The translations under genes and the position numbers were made by a program. A stretch of DNA of 64,000 nucleotides, taken from NCBI GenBank assembly GCA_030068145.1, contig JAPJBO010000423.1:1-64000 (forward strand). Direction: 5' to 3'. The stretch is from Diplonema papillatum (Eukaryota; Euglenozoa; Diplonemea; Diplonemida; Diplonemidae). Positions 53,250 to 61,285 of the stretch are shown here, in pieces. Each line of letters opens with the position of its first letter. The first letter of the stretch is position 1. The notes under the pieces are model-generated. The model was given only the letters and a program-made list of their open reading frames with translations. It was not told the origin of the DNA and did no database searches.

Positions 53250-53386
53250 GCAATCTTCTTACCTCGAGCAGTTGTTTTCTTGCACTCGGGTTTTCCAGAT
53301 TGCCACTCGAGCCCTACGGGCTCTCGTGGCAATCTGGAAAACCCTCGTGCAAGAAAACAACTTTTCTCTCGGTGAATAAATAGCTA
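53243..53386. repeat. hairpin block 1
   Basis: Block from CAGTAAAGCAATCTTCTTACC to CTCTCGGTGAATAAATAGCT. Its core, 53271-53361, is a hairpin with two 44-nt arms (40 of 44 pairs) and a 3-nt loop (TAC). The mismatches are two TC/GA pairs at symmetric spacing. The arms contain GTTTTCTTGCAC and GGTTTTCCAGATTGCCAC. Confidence 0.95.
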
Positions 53387-53906
53387 TTACTGCCGGGCAA
53401 TTTACTTTTCTGCATCACCGTGAGCTACTTTTCTACACTCCAAGCTTACTTTTCTTACACTCCAAGCTACTTTTCTTGCACTCCAAGCTACTTTTCTTAC
53501 ACTCCAAGCTACTTTTCTTACACTCCAAGCAAAACTGGTTTCCAGTGGTAAATAGCCTGTCATACTGACATCTTAAGGGGGAAAAAGCGGGCAATCCGCG
53601 AAGAATCTACCTCAACGAGAGCATTTTTTGCCACACCATGCTCCCCGCCTGCAGACCTGCCGGGCCCGCAAACATGGACCAAATGCGAAGAATGAGTGAT
53701 AAGTTTGACAATCGGAAGAGAAAACAGGCCAAGTCCACGAGGTTGCTACTTGAAATTGGAAAGCACATCTGTACATCAACCTGGCAAGCAGATTTGCAAA
53801 AGCTAGGAGTCAAACCTGCACCTACTACGATGTTGTCGACACAGCGTTGGCTGGCCGTGTAGCTCACTCGTGGTGCAGAAAAGTAAGTTGCCCCTGGCAG
53901 TAAAGC
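53386..53906. mobile_element. short non-autonomous relative between the hairpins
   Basis: Bounded by inverted ends related to those of the recombinase element: ATTACTGCCGGGCAA then TTTACTTTTCTGCATCAC on the left, and the inverted TTTACTGCCAGGGGCAAC then TTACTTTTCTGCACCAC on the right. Five direct copies of CTACTTTTCTTACACTCCAAG lie inside the left end. The body has no recombinase. Confidence 0.65.
53638..53862 (+). CDS. possible small ORF in the short element
   Basis: 74 codons, MLPACRPAGPANMDQMRRMS start, then a basic helical stretch (DNRKRKQAKSTRLLLEIGK). No homology recognised. An ORF on the other strand (53607-53867) overlaps it. It may not be translated. Confidence 0.2.
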   Translation: MLPACRPAGPANMDQMRRMSDKFDNRKRKQAKSTRLLLEIGKHICTSTWQADLQKLGVKPAPTTMLSTQRWLAV

Positions 53907-54042
53907 TATCTTCTTACCTCGAGAACGTTGTTTTCTTGCACTCGGGTTTTCCAGATTGCCACTCGAGCCCTACGGGCTCTCGTGGCAATCTGGAAAACCC
54001 TCGTGCAAGAAAACAACTTTTCTCTCGGTGAATAAATAGCTA
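53898..54042. repeat. hairpin block 2
   Basis: A second copy of hairpin block 1, 656 bp downstream. The hairpin 53927-54017 is identical in sequence to the first across both arms and loop; only the flanks differ slightly (CTCGAGAACG instead of CTCGAGCA before the hairpin). Confidence 0.95.
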
Positions 54043-54414
54043 TTTCCGACCGATTGATATCTGACCGCTGCTGGGATATCGACATAACCATGTTTATGTG
54101 GACGGGTCGAAGGGGCGAAATCACATGTTTGACACAGTTCTGGGCACCTCCAGGCTGGTTCTTATGCTCTGGCCTTAAACCACCCTTACTGAGGATATGA
54201 GAAAACAGCCATTCGTTCCGCTTTCTGGCCCCTCCCAACCCCCTAATGCGTATTAGCTGCCCGGAGACTCTAAAGTCCCGGATTCTCAAGCGAAATTTAA
54301 CTCTGAAAACCTTGAAACTAGGACTCCCGGGGAGGCCCTACCTAGCAGGAGAGACGCACATTCCAGCGTATACTTGGGTGTCGATTCGACGTAAAAGACG
54401 TCTATCCACACAAA
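54043..54414. other. upstream region of the large GH16 gene
   Basis: No gene. The ATG is preceded by an ATCCACACAAA leader similar in place to the ACACAAAACG leader of the 35-kb GH16 gene. No convincing TATA box. Confidence 0.4.
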
Positions 54415-57400
54415 ATGAACCAAGCCCGAAAAAGCCATGCAGCGTTTTTCTTCTGCCTTGCAGCGTGGGTGGCTGACAGTTTGGCCGCATGGGAGCTGGT
54501 TTGGAGCGACGAGTTCAGCGGCACGGCAATCAACACTTCCAATTGGAATCACGAAGTGAACTGCGACGGCGGCGGCAACCAAGAGCAGCAATGTTACACA
54601 TTGAGCACTGATAACTCGTTTGTGTCGAATGGCTTGCTGACGATCAAGGCAATGCCTGCTACGGGACAGTCACTTCCGTATAGCTCGGCTAGACTTAACT
54701 CGAAGAACAACGGAGACTGGACGTACGGCAAGTTCGAAGCAAGAATGAAACTTCCATCCGGACAAGGGTCGTGGCCCGCGTTTTGGATGCTGCCGACTGA
54801 CAACGAATACGGAGCCTGGCCTCTGTCGGGGGAGATCGACATCATGGAGGCAGTGAACTTGAAAGTCGGCGGGGAAAGAAATGTCCTCGGAACGTTGCAC
54901 TACGGAAACCCGTGGCCCAACAACAAGCACAGTGGCGCGACATACTTGCTGCCGAACGGGGCGAATCCTGCTGATGATTTCCACACGTACACTGTAGAGT
55001 GGGAGGAAGGAGAGATTCGTTGGTACGTGGATGGCGCGCACTTCCAGACGCAGCAAAGATCCACAGCCAACTACGACAGCAACGGGAACCCTGTGAGCCT
55101 GAAGCACCGTGGGTGGTTCCACCAGGTTAACGGGAAGCCGACATACGCGGATTCGCCGTACGACAAAAAGTTCCACTTGTTGCTAAACTTAGCTGTCGGC
55201 GGAGACTGGCCGAGCAACGCTAACGACGGAGGTATCGACGCTTCCGCCTTTGCGAATGGTCAGTTCATGTACGTTGACTACGTGCGTGTTTATCAGTGCA
55301 ACCCCTCCACATCGACCGGAAGAGGGTGTGCAACGGTAGCAAGCAACTACCTGTCAACTACGTTAGTGAGCGGAGCTGCTCCCGACTTGACGTCGGATTC
55401 CGTGGTCGTATCGCCGTCGTCTTCGCCACCTCCTGCGCCGCCTTCACCTAGTGGAACGACGTGCAATGATCAATGGAACAATCAAGCGTGCGAGAACCCT
55501 CAATTGTGCTACACGTGTGGTGCTCGCATTGAGTACTTGATGACCCAAGGCTACACAGAAGCCTTTTCAAAGTCTACCGTCGGAGATGATTTTCCCGCTG
55601 AGTGTGGTGCTTGTAGAAATTCGAACCCGCCGCCGTCATCACCTGCAACACCAGCACCACCTTCGCCGCCTTCATCACCTGCAACAGCAGCACCGCCTTC
55701 ATCACCTGCAACACCAGCACCACCTGCACCACCGCCACCGTCATCTCCTAGTGGAACGACATGCGATGATCAATGGAACAACCAAGCGTGCGAGAACCCG
55801 CAATTGTGCTACACGTGTGGTGCTCGCATTGAGTACTTGATGACCCAAGGCTACACAGAAGCCTTTTCAAGGTCTACTATAGGAGATGATTTTCCCGCTG
55901 AGTGTGGCGCTTGTAAAAATTTGAACCCGCCGCCGTCATCACCTGCAACACCAGCACCACCTGCGCCACCGACGCCACCGACGCCACCGTCACCTCCTAG
56001 TGGAACGACATGCGATGATCAATGGAACAACCAAGCGTGTGAGAACCCGCAATTGTGCTACACGTGTGGTGCTCGCATCGAGTACTTGATGACCCAAGGC
56101 TACACAGAAGCCTTTTCAAAGTCTACCATAGGAGATGATTTCCCCGCTGAGTGTGGTGCTTGTAGATCTTCGAACCCGCCGCCGCCAGCACCTGCAACAG
56201 CAGCACCGTCGTCTGCACCTGCAACAGCAGCACCGTCGTCAGCACCTGCAACAGCAACACCGTCGTCAGCACCTGCAACAGCAGAACCGTCGTCAGCACT
56301 TGCAACAGCAACACCGTCGTCAGCACCTGCAACAGCAACACCGTCGTCAGCACCTGCAACAGCAACACCGTCGTCTGCACCTGCAACAGCAGCACCGTCG
56401 TCTGCACCTGCAACAGCAGAACCGTCGTCAGCACCTGCAACAGCAACACCGTCGTCAGCACCTGCAACAGCAGAACCGTCGTCAGCACTTGCAACAGCAA
56501 CACCGTCGTCAGCACCTGCAACAGCAGCACCGTCGTCTGCACCTGCAACAACAACACCGTCGTCTGCACCTGCAACAGCAGCACCGTCGTCAGCACCTGC
56601 AACAGCAACACCGTCGTCAGCACCTGCAACAGCAACACCGTCGTCTGCACCTGCAACAGCAGCACCGTCGTCTGCACCTGCAACAGCAGAACCGTCGTCA
56701 GCACTTGCAACAGCAACACCGTCGTCAGCACCTGCAACAGCAGAACCGTCGTCAGCACTTGCAACAGCAACACCGTCGTCAGCACCTGCAACAGCAGCAC
56801 CGTCGTCTGCACCTGCAACAACAACACCGTCGTCTGCACCTGCAACAGCAGCACCGTCGTCAGCACCTGCAACAGCAGCACCGTCGTCTGCACCTGCAAC
56901 AACAACACCGTCGTCTGCACCTGCAACAGCAGCACCGTCGTCTGCACCTGCAACAACAACACCGTCGTCAGCACCTGCAACAGCAGCACCGTCGTCAGCA
57001 CCTGCAACAGCAGCACCGTCGTCTGCACCTGCAACAACAACACCGTCGTCTGCACCTGCAACAGCAGCACCGTCGTCTGCACCTGCAACAACAACACCGT
57101 CGTCAGCACCTGCAACAGCAGCACCGTCGTCAGCACCTGCAACAGCAACACCGTCGTCTGCACCTGCAACAACAACACCGTCGTCAGCACCTGCAACAGC
57201 AGCACCGTCGTCTGCACCTGCAACAACAACACCGTCGTCAGCACCTGCAACAGCAGCACCGTCGTCAGCACCTGCAACAGCAACACCGTCGTCTGCACCT
57301 GCAACAGCAGCACCGTCGTCAGCACCTGCAACAGCAGCACCGTCGTCAGCACCTGCAACAGCAACACCGTCGTCAGCACCTGCAACAGCAACACCGTCGT

Positions 57401-58980
57401 CAGCACCTGCAACAGCAGCACCGTCGTCTGCACCTGCAACAGCAGCACCGTCGTCAGCACCTGCAACAGCAACACCGTCGTCAGCACCTGCAACAGCAGC
57501 ACCGTCGTCAGCACCTGCAACAGCAACACCGTCGTCAGCACCTGCAACAGCAACACCGTCGTCTGCACCTGCAACAGCAACACCGTCGTCAGCACCTGCA
57601 ACAGCAGCACCGTCGTCTGCACCTGCAACAGCAACACCGTCGTCAGCACCTGCAACAGCAACACCGTCGTCAGCACCTGCAACAGCAGCACCGTCGTCAG
57701 CACCTGCAACAGCAGCACCGTCGTCTGCACCTGCAACAGCAGCACCGTCGTCAGCACCTGCAACAGCAGCACCGTCGTCTGCACCTGCAACAACAGCACC
57801 GTCGTCAGCACCTGCAACAGCAGAACCGTCGTCAGCACCTGCAACAGCAGCACCGTCGTCTGCACCTGCAACAACAGCACCGTCGTCAGCACCTGCAACA
57901 GCAGAACCGTCGGCATCACCTGCACCACCAGTACTTCCACCGCCGTCGCCTGCAACGCCGACACCATCTTCAACCCCGACGCCAGCTTCACCGTCGCTTC
58001 CAGCTGAGTGGAAGGTGGTTTGGAGTGACGAGTTCAGCGGCACATCGATCGACACTGACAAGTGGACTCACGAAGTGAACTGCGATGGCGGTCGCCTCTA
58101 CGCGCAACAGTGTTATACATCGAGCACTAACAACTCGTTTGTGTCAAACGGCGTGCTGACGATCAAGGCCATGCCTGCTACGGGGCAGTCACTTCCGTAT
58201 AGCTCGGCTAGACTTCACTCGAAGCACAAGGGTGACTGGACCTACGGCAAATTCGAAGCGAGAATGAAGCTTCCTTTTGGACAAGGGTCGTGGCCCGCGT
58301 TTTGGATGCTGCCGACTGACAACGAATACGGAGCCTGGCCTCTGTCGGGGGAGATCGACATCATGGAGGCAGTGAACTTGAAAGTTGGCGGGGAAGGAAA
58401 TCTCCACGGAACGTTGAGCTATGGAAACCCGTGGCCCCACAACAAGTACAGTGGCTCGACGTACTTGCTGCCGAATGATGAGAATCCTGCTGATGATTAC
58501 CACGTGTACAGCATCGAGTGGGAGGAGGGAGAGATTCGCTGGTACGTGGATGGCACGCACTACCAGACACAGCGGCGGTCGACAGTCACATCCGGCAACG
58601 GGAACTCTTTGAGCCTGAAGCACCGTGGGTGGTTTCACGAGGTTGACGGGAAGCCGACGTACGCGAATTCTCCGTTCAACAAGAAGTTCCACTTGTTGCT
58701 GAGCTTCGCCGTCGGCGGAGAGTGGGCGAGCAACGCCCACGACAGGGGGATCGACGCTACTGCGTTCGAGAATGGCCAGTTCATGTCCGTTGACTACGTG
58801 CGTGTTTACCAGTGCCCGACCGACCCCGTGACTGGAAAAGGTTGTGCAACCGTGGCAAGCGTAGTTGACGGCACCGCCCCCGATGTCTTTGCACCCCCGT
58901 CGAGCGCTGCCGCGCAGCCGGTCTTCCACCTTCTCCCAGCCCTCGCTGCAGCTCTTCTCATTGTGTTGTCCTGGTTCTGA
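54415..58980 (+). CDS. twin-domain GH16 glucanase with giant Ser/Pro/Ala/Thr linker
   Basis: A 1521-residue protein. Signal peptide at residues 1-25 (AAFFFCLAAWVADSLA). First GH16 domain at about 25-295 with GEIDIMEAV (Glu140, Asp142, Glu145). Three Cys modules follow at about 350, 450 and 533 (C-x-DQWNNQACENPQLCYTCG type, each ending CGAC). Residues about 585-1170 are a linker of some 70 PSSAPAT(A/T) octads, probably heavily O-glycosylated. Second GH16 domain at about 1198-1470 (Glu1313, Asp1315, Glu1318). The C-terminus ends in a hydrophobic segment (LLPALAAALLIVLSWF) with no basic tail, as in GPI-anchor signals. I infer a cell-surface enzyme acting on beta-1,3-type glucans. Both catalytic triads are intact. 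Confidence 0.9.
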   Translation: MNQARKSHAAFFFCLAAWVADSLAAWELVWSDEFSGTAINTSNWNHEVNCDGGGNQEQQCYTLSTDNSFVSNGLLTIKAMPATGQSLPYSSARLNSKNNGDWTYGKFEARMKLPSGQGSWPAFWMLPTDNEYGAWPLSGEIDIMEAVNLKVGGERNVLGTLHYGNPWPNNKHSGATYLLPNGANPADDFHTYTVEWEEGEIRWYVDGAHFQTQQRSTANYDSNGNPVSLKHRGWFHQVNGKPTYADSPYDKKFHLLLNLAVGGDWPSNANDGGIDASAFANGQFMYVDYVRVYQCNPSTSTGRGCATVASNYLSTTLVSGAAPDLTSDSVVVSPSSSPPPAPPSPSGTTCNDQWNNQACENPQLCYTCGARIEYLMTQGYTEAFSKSTVGDDFPAECGACRNSNPPPSSPATPAPPSPPSSPATAAPPSSPATPAPPAPPPPSSPSGTTCDDQWNNQACENPQLCYTCGARIEYLMTQGYTEAFSRSTIGDDFPAECGACKNLNPPPSSPATPAPPAPPTPPTPPSPPSGTTCDDQWNNQACENPQLCYTCGARIEYLMTQGYTEAFSKSTIGDDFPAECGACRSSNPPPPAPATAAPSSAPATAAPSSAPATATPSSAPATAEPSSALATATPSSAPATATPSSAPATATPSSAPATAAPSSAPATAEPSSAPATATPSSAPATAEPSSALATATPSSAPATAAPSSAPATTTPSSAPATAAPSSAPATATPSSAPATATPSSAPATAAPSSAPATAEPSSALATATPSSAPATAEPSSALATATPSSAPATAAPSSAPATTTPSSAPATAAPSSAPATAAPSSAPATTTPSSAPATAAPSSAPATTTPSSAPATAAPSSAPATAAPSSAPATTTPSSAPATAAPSSAPATTTPSSAPATAAPSSAPATATPSSAPATTTPSSAPATAAPSSAPATTTPSSAPATAAPSSAPATATPSSAPATAAPSSAPATAAPSSAPATATPSSAPATATPSSAPATAAPSSAPATAAPSSAPATATPSSAPATAAPSSAPATATPSSAPATATPSSAPATATPSSAPATAAPSSAPATATPSSAPATATPSSAPATAAPSSAPATAAPSSAPATAAPSSAPATAAPSSAPATTAPSSAPATAEPSSAPATAAPSSAPATTAPSSAPATAEPSASPAPPVLPPPSPATPTPSSTPTPASPSLPAEWKVVWSDEFSGTSIDTDKWTHEVNCDGGRLYAQQCYTSSTNNSFVSNGVLTIKAMPATGQSLPYSSARLHSKHKGDWTYGKFEARMKLPFGQGSWPAFWMLPTDNEYGAWPLSGEIDIMEAVNLKVGGEGNLHGTLSYGNPWPHNKYSGSTYLLPNDENPADDYHVYSIEWEEGEIRWYVDGTHYQTQRRSTVTSGNGNSLSLKHRGWFHEVDGKPTYANSPFNKKFHLLLSFAVGGEWASNAHDRGIDATAFENGQFMSVDYVRVYQCPTDPVTGKGCATVASVVDGTAPDVFAPPSSAAAQPVFHLLPALAAALLIVLSWF
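56200..57915 (+). repeat. 24-bp coding minisatellite (PSSAPATA octads)
   Basis: About 70 units of CCGTCGTCAGCACCTGCAAC plus a four-base end, differing mainly at a few synonymous and A/T/E-coding positions. The period is a multiple of three, so other frames on both strands also stay open for over 600 codons; these are not genes. Confidence 0.95.
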
Positions 58981-61285
58981 GCCTGTCTCGGAGAGGTGCG
59001 GTGTACCGTTCCGCCCTGTCCCGAGACGTCTTAGAAACAACAACACGGCGGAGTCCGGCCTCAGAGGCTGGAGTTAGAGCTGGAGTCAGAAAGGCGGGTA
59101 TCGCACCCGCTTTTCGGATGTGGATTTCCACACGTTCTGGTAGCACACCCGCTTTTCGGGTGTGACTCGGGCACACCCTCTTTCTCTCCAGCTTCTGAGG
59201 CTGGACCTCGCCGTATATAAATGCCGCGAAACGTCGGTGCGCACATACCTTTCGCAGAAGAGCCGAATGCAGCAATGTCCACACGTGATTCTCATCCCGT
59301 GCACAGCGAGCCCGTTAACGTAAACGTGTTTCCATTTATTTTGAAACATGCATCCTCCCGGAGGCCAGGGGTATGCATATCAGAAGCAAGGGGGCAGTTG
59401 AGTTCCATTTTGTGATGCTCACCCCCTCGTGCGTACCTGCCTTCGTGTCTTCGCCACCTCTCCCAGTTTCAGAAAAAAGAGCAGAGGGGCTTGAGTTCCA
59501 TTTTATAGTGCTCACGTAGTGCGTGCCTGCCTTCGTTCGCCACCGGTTTCACCATTTCCGCGCTCTACTGCGCTTGCCTTCCACCTCCAATTCCAATTTC
59601 AGACTGCAACCGCGTCTTTCTAGACGCAGTTCGTGCTTGCTTTCCTGTCTTTGCCGCCTCCCCGTTTCCCGTCTTTTTTCGACCCGAGTGCGTGCTTGCC
59701 ATCTGGTCCTTTCCACCTTCCGATTGAGTCAGTTTCCGAGTTCTCCAGTCTCTGATGACATGAAAGCAAGAAGGAAAAATGGACGAAGATACTGTCGGCG
59801 ACATTGACCCATTCCCATTCCATGACGTGATCAATTGACAGCGAAACGCAGCCCTCTATGAGACTAGAGCATCGAGAGTGCACGAGCGACAAAACGTCGG
59901 TCCCCCACTGCGGCGATGCTCGTGCAACTTCCTGCTTGGCACCAGGGGCAGTTGGGGGCTCCAGCCATTTTAGGTGGGGGTTCGTGTGGAGTTTATCATT
60001 GGCGTTATTCCGCGCTTTCAGGGATTCCCGGGGTGGCTTTGGACCCGCGCACCTGCGTATGACGCCAAAATTGGTGAAAATGGCGCCCAGAACGACCACC
60101 GAATGCAAAATGAGCAAGTAATGGGCCTGGGGGGGGATTACTCAAGTCCCAAGGTGGGAGAAGGACCTTCTAGGGTCGCCACGACTCCTTCTCGACGACG
60201 CACGTTGCACTGCCAATTCACACCGCGGCATAGCGACTTTACAGGCCTTGCAAAGGAAAGGTAGTGCCGCAGCAAGCCGTTTTTCCAGATGCAAGTTGAG
60301 CTGCAAGACGACCTGTCATGACCTCTGCCCCCTTGCGCCCATTCGGGCAGTTCTGTAGGATTTCAATAGGAGGTCAAAATGGCTTAACTTCGTGATGAGG
60401 AGTATGAGTTGGATACTCACACTTCCAGTAACCCGTGGTAGGTTTGAAGTCAGATCGAACATCTGAGTCTTGAGGTACTGGTTAACAAACAGGGGCTTGT
60501 CGAGGGTGAAGCAGAACCCAGAGGTATGCCTGGAGCAGGGAGAAGACTTGACCGTCGTTCGCCTGATTGTTGTACGAACAGAGGCTTCTCGTGGCAAGAT
60601 CTTGATCTCACGCAGGCGCTGAATCTTCTTGTGCAGTTTCTTCGTAGTCGTGTTCAAGCAGTCTACAGACGGACAAGGACATAAGTGCAGCGGCGCCCAA
60701 TTATTTCAGAGGAGAAATGAGTTGCAGCCCACTACGGAACAGAAGGAAATCTGGGCTCACTTGCACTCCTTTCTTTTCTTTTCTCTTCGGCGACGTGTAC
60801 CGGGGAAAGCCTGCTACAGGGAAGCCAAGCTCGGCGGTACTGCAGAGCCACGGTCCTTTGGGTCAGGTGGCCACCAACCATCATCAAACTCAAGCATCAA
60901 GTCGTGGTGCTCGTGCTGAGCACAAGCTCGTCGAGATGGTCAGTCACATGGCAGAGCGGGCACTGTGCTGCCTTCGACTCAAGCTTTGCAAGCTGTGGTT
61001 GACTGTCACGTTCTTGGACCCGGAGCGGTCTTTTTCTTCATTTTTTGCGACAACCAATTTCTGCTTCCCTGGAGACAGTATTTGTTACAGCTAAAAGGAT
61101 CGGCATTTTCTCTGCAGATGACTTGATATCCTAGCATCAAACATGCATGAGAGACAATGCCCTGCTAAACATCAAGCTAACATTATTCCCCGGCAGCAAA
61201 GTATAAACTTTCGAATGCCCTGAACTAGGTGAGACGATACTCCTATCTCGGACGTCGATTCGAGTTTTTGAAAAAAAGTCACAAA
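58981..61285. other. spacer with repeats and a possible promoter, no clear gene
   Basis: Contains the promoter-like block at 59059-59220. It also holds repeated segments with TTGAGTTCCATTTT and GTGCCTGCCTTCG (about 59396 and 59488), a minus-strand ORF of 113 codons (60316-60657, basic, starts MNTTTKKLHKKIQRL) without known domains, and a dispersed repeat at 60895-61060 related to 40905-41060. Confidence 0.45.
59059..59220 (+). promoter_or_regulatory. inverted repeat plus TATA box
   Basis: CCTCAGAGGCTGGAG (59059-59073) and its near-complement CTCCAGCTTCTGAGG (59186-59200) flank two copies of CACCCGCTTTTCGG, one forming a small palindrome. TATATAA follows at 59214-59220. No large gene follows, only a 64-codon ORF from 59221; a non-coding transcript is possible. 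Confidence 0.4.

Noticed and set aside
56100-58078. ORFs of over 600 codons in other frames of the GH16 linker
   Set aside because: They are alternative-frame readings of the 24-bp repeat; the GH16 frame has signal peptide and domains on both sides.
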